Assembly: GCA_016207865.1 (NCBI GenBank)
Contig: JACQZD010000015.1
Location: 1-25,101, forward strand
Reading direction: 5' to 3'
Length of the DNA stretch: 25,101 nucleotides
From: Nitrospirota bacterium
GTDB lineage: Bacteria > Nitrospirota > Thermodesulfovibrionia > UBA6902 > DSMQ01
The translations under genes and the position numbers were made by a program. Of this stretch, positions 7,721-15,647 are shown one piece after another (position 1 is the stretch's first letter; the number at the start of each line of letters is the position of its first letter). The notes under the pieces are model-generated. The model did no database searches, was not told the origin of the DNA, and worked only from the letters and a program-made list of their open reading frames with translations.

Positions 7721-10366
7721 CCCCTTTTGCAGTTTCTCGTAAATCCGGGCATTTTCAATAGCAATGCCGCAGACTTCGGCAAGAGAGGCGGAAAAAGTGA
7801 TATCTTCTTCTGAAAACTGCCTTGGCGTGTCAGTTAACAGCCTCAAAACGCCTATAACGCTCCCCTTTGCAGAAATAGGAAGGGTAAGTATACTCTCTAT
7901 CCCCTCTTCGCTTGCCTCTTTCTTGTAATGTACCCTCGGGTCAGTGGCTACGTCATAAATGGCTACGGGCTTGGTCTGGAGGGCTTCTTTTATGTTTTCC
8001 TCAAAATCAACAGGACCTCTTTTTAGGTATTTTTCGCTGAGCCCTGACGCAGCGACAAGCTCAAGCTTCTTCCCTGAGTTGTCCAAAAGCCGGATAGTGG
8101 CTGCCTTGAGCTTCATTACCTCAGGGAGCTTTTTTACTATCATATTAAGGACTTCACTAAACCTGAGGGATGAACTGACTGCCTTAGTGACCTGTTCAAA
8201 TACACGCAGATATTCCCTTGCACGCGAAACTGTAGTCTCAAACTTCCTCGCATTTATAATGCCTATGGCAGCCTGCTCGGCAATTGCAGCCATAAACTTT
8301 AAATCTTCATCACTGTATTTTACAGGCTCGGCAGTGTACATCCTTAACACCCCGATTACTTCTTTTTTGAATTTTACGGGTATGGATAAAATACTCCTTA
8401 TGCCTTCTGACTCTGCCTCTTCACGGTATCTTGCATTGCTGTCTGATGTAATATCGTAGATGGAAACCGCCTTGCCTGACAAGGCATCGTCAATGCTTTT
8501 ATCATAGGCTACAGGCCCTTTGTTTATATATCCGGGGCTCAGGCCGTGGCTGGCGGCAACTTCAAGTTTCTGCGTCTCCTTGTTAAGAAGCCTTAGCATG
8601 CTGGCCTTGACATTCATTACCTTAACGGCATTTGTCACAATCAGATTCAACACCTCATCAAGAGAGAGGCTTGCGCTGATGGCCTTGCAGATATTTTGAT
8701 AGCTTTCAAGATAAACCTTTTTCTCAAAAATTTTGTCCGCACAGTCAGGACACATGCCGTGCGTAAAAACGCCGAATCCTTCATCAGTCAGGCGCTTTTC
8801 TATCTGCTCCCATGAATTTTCATCAATCCTGATTTTTTTGCACCAGGCGCATATCGGTATCAGCCTGTTTTTTCTCTCCCTCCGCATATTGGTTTCCACT
8901 TCAGCAAACACCCTTTCATTGTTTCTCAGGACGGAAACAGCGCCGATTATTTTACCTTTTCTGAGAACAGGACTTGATTTCTCCTCAATGCGTTTCTTCT
9001 CATTATTTTTATCTTTGAGAAAAAGGTATTTAACAACCGTCTTCATGGATTGAAGGCAGAGATTTAAAGGATATTCATAGGGCTGAAGCCTTATCCCCGA
9101 GCCGTCTTCGTAAGCCAGCAGGGTCTCGCAGCTCTTTCCAACAGCCTCTTCAGAAGTGTATCCGGTATTCAAATTTTGCAGGAGCCATTTCTTAGCCCCT
9201 GCGCGTGTCTTTATTTTGCCTTTGAATTGAGCCTTCTGAACCGCTGACAGCATTTCCCCAATCTTCCTGCCGCGGTATATTTTTAATATTTTTTGTAGGG
9301 CATTGCCGTTTAACAGAACTTTATTTTTTACCCTCAGATATTCATCCGCCCTGCCTAAAAGCGTTTTTCTGTTATATCCTTTTATCAAAGATAAAAGGAT
9401 GCATACCTCGAAGACCCTGCCGCCTGAGGCCTTAAAGATTTTAAAAAGAATGTCTCTGGAGATTCTCTCCCGTGCTGCAGGGGCCGCTGAATATCCGCAG
9501 CGGATTTCTCCCAGCGCCTTTCTGACAGCCCTGCTTACCCTCAGGCGTGTCTTCTCAACCGCATCGTCATGGTCCGGCAAAAGCAGGGCCAGCCTTATTA
9601 ACCCTGCCCTGTCAAGCCCCTGGCTTATTTCCCCGCCCAGCAGTTCCCTGGTTTTTTTAGAAGCATTCTTTAGATAAACATCAAACCCGGCAAGCAGTTT
9701 CATATTTGCCGGCCGGCTGTCTGCGTGCAATACTTTTTCCAGGACTTTGTCTTTGCGGCATTCATTGAGGCATTTAACTGCATTGTTATTCCTGAGAATT
9801 TTAAAAATTTCCTCGGTTATCCTCTCAGCCGCCACTTTAGCCAGACCGTTTCTGTAATGTTTCAGGTTTCTCCTCGTATCCGGTTCAATCTTAAAATTCA
9901 ACTCTGAGGCAAGCCTGTACGCCCTTATAATTCTTAACGGGTCGTCTGAAAGGTTTTTCATTCTCACGGCCTTAATAATGCGTTCGTTAATGTCCTTTCT
10001 TCCGCCAAACGGGTCAATAATGCCCGATACGGGCGACCATGCAATTGCATTAGCTGTAAAGTCCCGTCTCTTTAAGTCTGCATTTATTGCGCCCTGCAGG
10101 TTTGAGAAATCCAGGATTTCTCTGTTTTTCAAAACTACCCGGTATGTCATTTCCGGCTTTAATGCGATAAAGGTCCCGCTGAATTTACCGGCAGTTTCCC
10201 GCGCAATATTTTCCGCGCTGCCGTGCAGTACGAAATCCTTGTCTTTTGATGTTATGCCTCTCAGTAAATCGCGGATGTATCCGCCTACAAGAAAAACCTG
10301 CGTGCCGGCAGTTGAAAAAATCCATTTATTGACTGGGTCGGACAGAATCGTCCCGGGTGTTTTCAT
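7718..10366 (-). CDS. tRNA nucleotidyltransferase (CCA-enzyme class) fused to PAS, Cys4 knuckle and two GAF domains
   Basis: The protein has 882 residues from ATG 10366. A TTG 36 bases upstream lies inside the likely -35 box and is rejected as start. Residues ~1-400 are a complete class II nucleotidyltransferase: LVGGYIRDLLRG, the metal-binding KDKDF (D42, D44), KRRDFTANAIAW (~100-110), DPLRIIRAYRLA, ERITEEIFKIL, and the usual CCA-enzyme C-terminus (NGNALQKIL to KTRAGAKKWLL). Residues ~401-481 look like a PAS domain (TGYTSEEAVGKSCETLL, then GKIIGAVSVLRN). A knuckle follows with C506/C509 (CAWCKKI) and C539/C542 (CPDC), as seen after PAS in signalling proteins. GAF1 (~562-708) and GAF2 (~721-873) are clear repeats of each other (ILSIPVKFKKEVIGVLRMYT; ILTLPISAKGSVIGVLRLLT). 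The catalytic part would add C/A to tRNA 3' ends or poly(A). The sensory tail suggests ligand control. The frame is unbroken. Confidence 0.9.
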   Translation of the reverse strand: MKTPGTILSDPVNKWIFSTAGTQVFLVGGYIRDLLRGITSKDKDFVLHGSAENIARETAGKFSGTFIALKPEMTYRVVLKNREILDFSNLQGAINADLKRRDFTANAIAWSPVSGIIDPFGGRKDINERIIKAVRMKNLSDDPLRIIRAYRLASELNFKIEPDTRRNLKHYRNGLAKVAAERITEEIFKILRNNNAVKCLNECRKDKVLEKVLHADSRPANMKLLAGFDVYLKNASKKTRELLGGEISQGLDRAGLIRLALLLPDHDDAVEKTRLRVSRAVRKALGEIRCGYSAAPAARERISRDILFKIFKASGGRVFEVCILLSLIKGYNRKTLLGRADEYLRVKNKVLLNGNALQKILKIYRGRKIGEMLSAVQKAQFKGKIKTRAGAKKWLLQNLNTGYTSEEAVGKSCETLLAYEDGSGIRLQPYEYPLNLCLQSMKTVVKYLFLKDKNNEKKRIEEKSSPVLRKGKIIGAVSVLRNNERVFAEVETNMRRERKNRLIPICAWCKKIRIDENSWEQIEKRLTDEGFGVFTHGMCPDCADKIFEKKVYLESYQNICKAISASLSLDEVLNLIVTNAVKVMNVKASMLRLLNKETQKLEVAASHGLSPGYINKGPVAYDKSIDDALSGKAVSIYDITSDSNARYREEAESEGIRSILSIPVKFKKEVIGVLRMYTAEPVKYSDEDLKFMAAIAEQAAIGIINARKFETTVSRAREYLRVFEQVTKAVSSSLRFSEVLNMIVKKLPEVMKLKAATIRLLDNSGKKLELVAASGLSEKYLKRGPVDFEENIKEALQTKPVAIYDVATDPRVHYKKEASEEGIESILTLPISAKGSVIGVLRLLTDTPRQFSEEDITFSASLAEVCGIAIENARIYEKLQKG

Positions 10367-10369
10367 AAA

Positions 10370-10398
10370 TTGATTATATAGATTTTTTACTGTAAAAT
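10370..10398 (+). promoter_or_regulatory. promoter of the TPR/cNMP-binding gene
   Basis: TTGATT (10370-10375), a 17-bp spacer and TAAAAT (10393-10398) give a good sigma70-type promoter. The leader would be about 33 bases and contains aaaggag before ATG 10438. It overlaps the opposing promoter of the fusion gene almost completely. Confidence 0.6.
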
Positions 10399-10402
10399 AC
10401 AA
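10373..10402 (-). promoter_or_regulatory. promoter of the nucleotidyltransferase-GAF gene, apparently leaderless
   Basis: On the minus strand TTGTAT (10402-10397), an 18-bp spacer and TATAAT (10378-10373) lie six bases before ATG 10366. No Shine-Dalgarno sequence lies between. Transcription would start at or within a base or two of the ATG. Confidence 0.6.
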
Positions 10403-10437
10403 ACAATCATCTGAGAAACGCGCGGATAAAAGGAGCG

Positions 10438-11226
10438 ATGGAGACTAAGGAAAAACTGTGGAATTTATTCTTTGAAAATCAGAACAAAGAACTATTTCCC
10501 CAGGCCTTGGGAATCCTGCTTCAGCTTAAAGTCATTGAACCTCAAAACCCCATGGTGCTTTTAAAAATGGGTGATATTTATCAGAAAATGACTGATACCT
10601 CCAAGGCTGTTTCATCTTACTGTGCCGCAGCAGACATCCTTGAAGAACAAGGATTTAAAAGCAAGGCGGTTGCGCTTTATAAGATGGTGCTCAGGATTGC
10701 CCCTGATAATGATTTTGCAGTCTGTAAAATCAATGAAGCCGTCCAGGAAGAAAAAACCGCCGCATTGAAAAAGAAGACTGTCAAATCTGCGCCTCCTGTG
10801 GAAATCTCGCTTTTTGCTTCCCTGTCCCCCTCTGAAATTGCGGAGCTTAATTCAAAAATTGAAAGACACCTTTATCAGCCGGGCGGCATCGTAGTAAATG
10901 AAGGCGATACCGGAAAGTCACTCTACGCAGTAAAAAAAGGCAGTTTAAAAGTTTCAACCGGAGTCTTGGGCAAGACAATTGATATCGGGATGCTTTCCGA
11001 GGGAGATGTTTTCGGCGAAATTGCATTTCTTACCGGCAGGCCGAGAACTGCAAGCGTCACGGCCTCAACTGACTCGGAGGTTATAGAGATTAAAGAGGAG
11101 GTCCTGCAGGAGCTTATAAGAATACATCCGGAGATAAATAATATCTTGAGAACTTTTTATGAATCGCGGGTGCATGACACAGTGCAGAAAATAAAAGTTG
11201 AATTAACGCCGCTGGAAAGCGCTTAA
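10438..11226 (+). CDS. TPR protein with C-terminal cyclic-nucleotide-binding domain
   Basis: 262 residues; the ATG is preceded by aaaggag. Residues ~1-105 are helical TPR-like repeats (AVSSYCAAADILEEQGFKSKAVALYKMVLRIAPDN). A lysine-rich linker (~106-120) leads to a CRP-type cNMP-binding beta-barrel (~122-245). Its phosphate-binding cassette FGEIAFLTGRPRTASV starts at F192 and keeps the Glu and Arg that contact the ribose and phosphate. No DNA-binding HTH follows, so it is not a CRP/FNR regulator. TPR plus cNMP-binding proteins usually work through protein contacts. It is divergent from the nucleotidyltransferase-PAS-GAF gene with overlapping promoters, so the two may share a signal; this is inference. 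Its stop codon overlaps the stop of pheT tail to tail by 4 bp. Confidence 0.88.
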   Translation: METKEKLWNLFFENQNKELFPQALGILLQLKVIEPQNPMVLLKMGDIYQKMTDTSKAVSSYCAAADILEEQGFKSKAVALYKMVLRIAPDNDFAVCKINEAVQEEKTAALKKKTVKSAPPVEISLFASLSPSEIAELNSKIERHLYQPGGIVVNEGDTGKSLYAVKKGSLKVSTGVLGKTIDIGMLSEGDVFGEIAFLTGRPRTASVTASTDSEVIEIKEEVLQELIRIHPEINNILRTFYESRVHDTVQKIKVELTPLESA

Positions 11227-13274
11227 CTGCGCAGTTCCGCACTGAATGAATCTGCCAACTGCTTGATTATCTTTGTGTGCATCAGGTCCACTTCGCTGTC
11301 GGTAAACGTCCTGTCCCCCGCCCTGTAACGTATGGCAAAGGCCAGGCTCTTTTTCCCTCCGGGAATATGGGCGCCCGTATAAATATCAAACAGGCTGACA
11401 GACTCAATCATATCCGGCTCGGCGTTTAATATAGCCGCGCTGACGTCGGCCGATTTAATTTCAGTTGAAACGACAATTGCCATATCCCTTTCAACATAGG
11501 GATATTTAGGCAGCGGCCTGTATGTAACTCCTGCGGGGATATTAAGCAAAAGTTTTTCCGCATCAAGCTCAAGCAAATATATTTCTCCTGAAATGTCAAA
11601 GGCCTGTGCTGCGGCAGGGTGAAGAGCGCCTATTGTGCCAATATCTATTTTGCAGGCTCTGACAACGCAGGATTTCCCGGGATGAAGATACGGCTCGCGG
11701 AATCCCTCCGAGGCAAAAGAATAATCCTCTATCCTTAGTTCAGCGAAAAGACCTTCCAGCGCTCCCTTTAAATCATAAAATCCGTCATGCTTCCCCTGCC
11801 ACAGAGATAGAGAATCCGCTCCTTTTAAATAGACCGCGGATAAACGCAGCGGCTCTGCGGGAAGTTTTTGCCCTGAGTGTAAAAACACCTTTGAAAGTTC
11901 AAACAACCTGAGCGACTTTTCACCGCGGCTCAAGTTTAATCTGACATTTTCAAGCAGGGCGGGAATAAGCGTAGTGCGGAGAGCCTCATCCTCGTTCTTT
12001 AATGGATTTTTTATTTTAATCAGGTTCCTTCTCGCATCCTCCGGTGAAAGCATCAATTTATCAAGAGCCGAAGGATTTAAAAAACTGAAGTTGATGGCCT
12101 CCGAATATCCTGATCTCCTCAAAGACTCCGTAACAGTCCTGAGGAGATTCCGCATGGCAGGAAGCTCTGACTGAATTCTAATTGAAGGCAGTGAGGCGGG
12201 AATTTTGTCATAGCCGTAAAGCCTCGCTATCTCTTCTATCACATCAATATCGCGCCGGATATCCTGTCTGTAACATGGAGGGACTACCGTATGCCTGTCC
12301 CCTTCCCTCTTTATTTTAAATCCGAGCCGGGTAAGCAATTCCTCTGCTATCTGCGGGTTGATGTCAATCCCCAAAACTGCATTTATCTTTGAAAATTTAA
12401 ATGGGATCTGTACGGGTTTGAAAGGGGCAGGATAATTGTCGGCAAGCGCTGATATTTTTCCGCCGGCAATCTCCGCAATAAGATGAGCGGCTCTGTCTAA
12501 GGCCTTTATGAGTCCCTCTATATCCGCGCCTCTTTCAAATCTGTACGAAGATTCCGTGCTGAGATTAAGCCTCTTTGAAGTCCTTCTGACTGACACAGGA
12601 TTAAAACAGGCGCTTTCAAGAAGTATATTTACCGTATCTCCGGCAACCTCTGTATCAAGTCCGCCCATGACGCCTGCTATTGCAACAGGCTTCTCCTTAT
12701 CCCAGATCAAAAGCGTTTCACTGCTTAAAGTCTTTTCATCATTATCAAGACTGAGAAATTTATCTGTACTGCCGGCTTGCTTGACGACAATACGGCCGCC
12801 GGAAAGTTTATCAAGGTCAAAGGCATGAAGGGGATGCCCCATTTCCAAGAGAACATAATTAGTAATATCCACAACATTATTTTTCGCCCTTATCCCATGC
12901 AATTCAAGCCTTTGGGAAATTCTCTGAGGCGCCGGCGCAATCCTGACTCCGCGGATTATCCTCGCGGAATACCGCATGCAAAGCCCCGGGTCTTTAATTT
13001 CTACTGCAGGACGCTCTACTGTTTCGCTCTCAGAAACAGATATGCGAGATTGCTTTAACGTCAGTCCTAAGACAGCGGATATTTCACGCGCAAGGCCGTT
13101 TATGCTCAGACAGTCGGGCCTGTTCGGAGGGACATTGACTTCCAGCAGGGTATCATTCTCCGTCTCCTCCATTCCCTCAACTTCCAGTCCTGACATAGTA
13201 AGGGTTTCCGCTATTTCCTGCGGTGTAAGGGAAAACTCAACAAATTCCTTAAGCCAGTTAATTGACGCCTTCAT
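11223..13274 (-). CDS. pheT: phenylalanyl-tRNA synthetase beta subunit, short form
   Basis: 683 residues, about 110-120 shorter than typical bacterial PheT. It opens normally (ASINWLKEFVEFSLTPQEIAETLTMSGLEVEG) but passes straight to VNVPPNRPDCLSINGLAREISAVLG. The EMAP-II/OB-type tRNA-binding domain that usually lies between is absent. The B3/B4 editing module (ARIIRGVRI to AIAGVMGG), B5 domain (INAVLGIDINPQIAEELLTRLGFK), catalytic-like core (EAINFSFLNPSALDKL) and C-terminal anticodon-binding domain (YPYVERDMAIVVS) are present. With PheS it forms the alpha2-beta2 enzyme that charges tRNA-Phe and edits Tyr. ggag precedes the ATG with suitable spacing. It is the last gene of the translation operon. 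Confidence 0.95.
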   Translation of the reverse strand: MKASINWLKEFVEFSLTPQEIAETLTMSGLEVEGMEETENDTLLEVNVPPNRPDCLSINGLAREISAVLGLTLKQSRISVSESETVERPAVEIKDPGLCMRYSARIIRGVRIAPAPQRISQRLELHGIRAKNNVVDITNYVLLEMGHPLHAFDLDKLSGGRIVVKQAGSTDKFLSLDNDEKTLSSETLLIWDKEKPVAIAGVMGGLDTEVAGDTVNILLESACFNPVSVRRTSKRLNLSTESSYRFERGADIEGLIKALDRAAHLIAEIAGGKISALADNYPAPFKPVQIPFKFSKINAVLGIDINPQIAEELLTRLGFKIKREGDRHTVVPPCYRQDIRRDIDVIEEIARLYGYDKIPASLPSIRIQSELPAMRNLLRTVTESLRRSGYSEAINFSFLNPSALDKLMLSPEDARRNLIKIKNPLKNEDEALRTTLIPALLENVRLNLSRGEKSLRLFELSKVFLHSGQKLPAEPLRLSAVYLKGADSLSLWQGKHDGFYDLKGALEGLFAELRIEDYSFASEGFREPYLHPGKSCVVRACKIDIGTIGALHPAAAQAFDISGEIYLLELDAEKLLLNIPAGVTYRPLPKYPYVERDMAIVVSTEIKSADVSAAILNAEPDMIESVSLFDIYTGAHIPGGKKSLAFAIRYRAGDRTFTDSEVDLMHTKIIKQLADSFSAELRS

Positions 13275-13291
13275 ATAAACTCCGGAAGATG

Positions 13292-13368
13292 TTATTAGTT
13301 ATTAGTTATATGTTATTAGTTATATGTTATATGTTACTCGAATAACTAATAACAAATAACGAATAACT
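13292..13368. repeat. eleven tandem heptamers between pheS and pheT
   Basis: Seven units of the type ttattag/ttatatg (13292-13340) are followed without a phase break by four units of the type aataact (13341-13368), which is the inverse orientation. The block can fold into a long AT-rich hairpin and fills most of the intergenic space. Confidence 0.9.
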
Positions 13369-13373
13369 GTTTT

Positions 13374-14390
13374 TTAAAATTGCTCCAAAAATCTCTTGTC
13401 ATTTTCAAAAAACAATCTTATGTCATCAATGCCGTATTTGAGCATTGTAATCCTTTCTATTCCCATGCCGAATGCAAAGCCGGTGTATGCTTCAGGGTCA
13501 TATCCAACCATTTCAAACACCCTCGGGTTAATCATGCCGGCGCCCAAAATTTCAATCCAGCCGGTGTTCTTGCAAACCCTGCATCCTGTTCCGCCGCATA
13601 TAACGCAGCCGATATCAATTTCCGCCGACGGCTCTGTAAAAGGGAAAAAGCTCGGCCTGAATCTTACCGGTGTTTTAGGGCCGAATATCTGATGAATGAA
13701 CACTTCCAAAACGCCCTTGAGGTCGCTCATTGTGATATGGCTGTCAACCATAAACCCTTCTATCTGCTGGAACATCGGAGTATGGCTTACATCCGCGTCG
13801 CACCTGTATACCTTGCCCGGTGCGATGACTCTGAGCGGCGGGCGGTTTTTCTTCATCACATGCACCTGAACCGGCGACGTATGAGTTCTTAAAACGACAT
13901 CTTCATTGATATAAAACGTGTCCTGCATATCTCTTGCCGGGTGGTCCTTGGGCATATTAAGGGCTTCAAAATTGTAATAATCCAGTTCCACCTCAGGCCC
14001 CTCTTCTATCCTGAACCCCAAGGACAAAAAGACATCTACAATCTCATCAAGCACCCTGCTTGTGGGATGCCGGTGTCCGCAAGGAATGCAATACCCGGGA
14101 ACTGTCACATCAATACGGTTGGCTTTAAGGCTGTTTTGCAGTTCAGCGCTTTTAAAAAATTCTTCCTGTTTTTTAAGAATGGCTTCTATTTCAGTTTTGA
14201 CCTCATTGAGGACCCGGCCGTACTCGGGACGATGTTCGTTAGGAATAGAGCTCAGAGACTTCAGCTTTCCGGTGAGAATTCCTTTTTTCCCTAAAAATTT
14301 TACCCTGACAGCCTGAACGGTCTTTGAGTCTTTTGCTTTTTTTATTTCTTCCCTGGCGAGGTCTTTTATGGAGAGAATGTCTTCAATCAT
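13374..14390 (-). CDS. pheS: phenylalanyl-tRNA synthetase alpha subunit
   Basis: 338 residues, normal length. The N-terminal coiled coil (LAREEIKKAKDSKTVQAVRVKFLGKKGILTGKLK) is followed by the class II core: HPTSRVLDEIVDVFLSLGF, motif 2 region VIAPGKVYRCDADVSHTPMFQQIEG, FRPSFFPFTEPSAEID, and motif 3 FGMGIERITMLKYG. A cysteine-containing stretch (CVICGGTGCRVC) sits before the last strand, as in many PheS. It catalyses Phe-AMP formation and charging of tRNA-Phe with PheT. No Shine-Dalgarno sequence precedes the ATG; the upstream region is occupied by heptamer repeats, so translation may depend on coupling or on RNA structure. Confidence 0.96.
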   Translation of the reverse strand: MIEDILSIKDLAREEIKKAKDSKTVQAVRVKFLGKKGILTGKLKSLSSIPNEHRPEYGRVLNEVKTEIEAILKKQEEFFKSAELQNSLKANRIDVTVPGYCIPCGHRHPTSRVLDEIVDVFLSLGFRIEEGPEVELDYYNFEALNMPKDHPARDMQDTFYINEDVVLRTHTSPVQVHVMKKNRPPLRVIAPGKVYRCDADVSHTPMFQQIEGFMVDSHITMSDLKGVLEVFIHQIFGPKTPVRFRPSFFPFTEPSAEIDIGCVICGGTGCRVCKNTGWIEILGAGMINPRVFEMVGYDPEAYTGFAFGMGIERITMLKYGIDDIRLFFENDKRFLEQF

Positions 14391-14394
14391 ATAT

Positions 14395-14457
14395 AGCGAT
14401 CAGCGGTTAGCAGTCAGCATTTGGCAGAAAACTAACCGCCAACAACTAACCGCTTAC
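14395..14457. repeat. nine tandem heptamers between rplT and pheS, reaching into rplT
   Basis: Units agcgatc, agcggtt, agcagtc, agcattt, ggcagaa, aactaac, cgccaac, aactaac, cgcttac are in phase. agcggttag and ctaaccgct are inverse, so a hairpin can form. The stop codon of rplT and its last two or three codons lie inside the block. Confidence 0.8.
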
Positions 14458-14808
14458 AGCCTTGCTTTTTATGGTTTCACAAAGCTCGCTGAAGGCCTTC
14501 GGGTCAGTCAAGGCTATGTCTGCGAGTGTTTTTCTGTTGAGCTTTATGCCTGCCTTTGACAGGTCCTTCATAAACTGGCTGTATGTCATGCCAAGCGCCC
14601 TGACAGCGGCATTAATCCTTATAATCCACAATGAGCGAAAATCTCTCTTCTTTACCTTTCTGTCTTTATAGGCATACTGAAGCGCTTTGTCAACAGCTTC
14701 CGTAGCGATTCTGTAAAGACGGCTTTTGGCGCCGTAATAACCCGTTGCCAGCTTGAGTATCTTCTTCCTTCTTCTTCTTGTTTTAAAACCACCTTTTGCC
14801 CTTGGCAT
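14446..14808 (-). CDS. rplT: large-subunit ribosomal protein L20
   Basis: 120 residues, typical for L20. It has the basic N-terminal extension (GGFKTRRRRKKILKLATGYYGAKSRLYRIATEAVDKALQYAYKDRK) and globular domain (WIIRINAAVRALGMTYSQFMKDL, ALTDPKAFSELCETIK). L20 binds 23S rRNA early in assembly and represses its own operon in several bacteria. The ATG follows gggaggatag. The last residues (SG) and the stop derive from a heptamer-repeat block, so the C-terminus has been altered by the repeat. Confidence 0.97.
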   Translation of the reverse strand: MPRAKGGFKTRRRRKKILKLATGYYGAKSRLYRIATEAVDKALQYAYKDRKVKKRDFRSLWIIRINAAVRALGMTYSQFMKDLSKAGIKLNRKTLADIALTDPKAFSELCETIKSKAVSG

Positions 14809-14822
14809 CTATCCTCCCTGAA

Positions 14823-14899
14823 AAAGTTAAAAGTTAAAATTAAAAAGTGAAAAGTTAAAACATATTGACATAACTCTACACTCTTAACTCTTAACTTAT
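14823..14899. repeat. eleven tandem heptamers between rpmI and rplT
   Basis: Units run aaagtta, aaagtta, aaattaa, aaagtga, aaagtta, aaacata, ttgacat, aactcta, cactctt, aactctt, aacttat in one phase. The left half is inverse to the right half, so a hairpin is possible. Confidence 0.85.
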
Positions 14900-14905
14900 T
14901 TTTTA

Positions 14906-15103
14906 TTACCCGTACGGCAGCAATCTTTTAATATTAGCACAATCGGCTTTATCAATCAACCCTCTTTTTCTTAGCTGCTTTGTTCTCTTTGAAGGCTTTC
15001 CTGTAAGGAGGTGGCTCCTGAAGGCTTTACCCCGCTTTATCTTGCCTTTCTTGGTCAGCTTGAATCTCTTTGCCGCGCCTTTGTGTGTTTTTAATTTTGG
15101 CAT
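14906..15103 (-). CDS. rpmI: large-subunit ribosomal protein L35
   Basis: 65 residues with the standard L35 sequence pattern: PKLKTHKGAAKRFKLTKKGKIKRGKAFRSHLLTGK and KRTKQLRKRGLIDKADCANIKRLLPYG. It is a small basic protein of the 50S subunit. It lies between infC and rplT, the usual infC-rpmI-rplT order, about 30 bp after infC and 97 bp before rplT. A G-rich stretch (gggggaaaacagg) precedes the ATG. Confidence 0.97.
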   Translation of the reverse strand: MPKLKTHKGAAKRFKLTKKGKIKRGKAFRSHLLTGKPSKRTKQLRKRGLIDKADCANIKRLLPYG

Positions 15104-15134
15104 CCTGTTTTCCCCCTGAATTAATATTCCCTAC

Positions 15135-15635
15135 TTAACCTGTTTTAGGCGAAAGCACCATTGTCATGTGGTTGCCTTCTAATCTGGCTGACTGCTCAAT
15201 ATTAGCCATCCCGGAAATCTCCTGAATAATTTTATCAAAAAACTTTCTTGACAGCGAGGCATGTACTATTTCCCTGCCCCTGAAGAAGATTGTTACCTTT
15301 GCCTTATTGCCTTCTTCTATAAAACGCTTTATATTTCTTATCTTTAAATCAAGGTCATGTTCATTAATCTGCGGCCTCATCTTTACTTCCTTAACCACGA
15401 TTGTCTTGTGCTTGGTTGAGTGTTTCTTGCTCATCTGATAACGGTACTTGCCGTAATCCATTATCTTACACACCGGAGGAGCCGCCCCGGGAGCCACCTC
15501 AATCAGGTCCAGGTCATGCTCCGCGGCAATATTTATTGCCTCCCTTATCGGAAGAATTCCCAACTGCGCGCCATCGTGTCCTATTACCCTGACTTCCCTC
15601 GCCCTGATTCCTTCGTTTACTCTTAGTCCTTTTAT
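15135..15635 (-). CDS. infC: translation initiation factor IF-3, apparently starting at AUA
   Basis: IF3 N- and C-domains are complete: LRVNEGIRAREVRVI, QLGILPIREAINIAAEHDLDLIEVAP, PPVCKIMDYGKYRY, VKEVKMRPQINEHDLDLKIRNIKRFIEEG, KVTIFFRGREI. The first conventional in-frame start is TTG 15563, which would cut off the conserved N-terminus. The frame opens only after TAA at 15641-15639 and holds no ATG, GTG or TTG before the conserved RVNEGIR. A perfect AGGAGG (15647-15642) lies six bases before ATA at 15635-15633, giving 166 residues starting (M)KGLRVNEG. Rare starts such as AUU in E. coli infC let IF3 repress its own synthesis, so an AUA start fits autoregulation. The Shine-Dalgarno sequence is inside the last codons of thrS. 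Confidence 0.93.
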   Translation of the reverse strand: MKGLRVNEGIRAREVRVIGHDGAQLGILPIREAINIAAEHDLDLIEVAPGAAPPVCKIMDYGKYRYQMSKKHSTKHKTIVVKEVKMRPQINEHDLDLKIRNIKRFIEEGNKAKVTIFFRGREIVHASLSRKFFDKIIQEISGMANIEQSARLEGNHMTMVLSPKTG

Positions 15636-15647
15636 AAATTACCTCCT
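15636..15647 (-). promoter_or_regulatory. ribosome binding site that fixes the infC start
   Basis: AGGAGG at 15647-15642 overlaps the RR-stop codons of thrS. It is followed by taattt and then the in-frame ATA, which is ideal spacing. Confidence 0.8.

Noticed and set aside
7959..10373. Long plus-strand frames opposite the NTase-GAF gene
   Set aside because: They are antisense shadows of the real gene, with no ribosome-binding sites or family resemblance.
10367..10402. N-terminal extension of the NTase-GAF protein from TTG 10402
   Set aside because: The TTG lies within a good -35 box, the added residues do not match the family, and there is no ribosome-binding site.
13292..13368. CRISPR-like array
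   Set aside because: The units are 7 bp with no spacers and no cas genes nearby; it is a tandem heptamer block.
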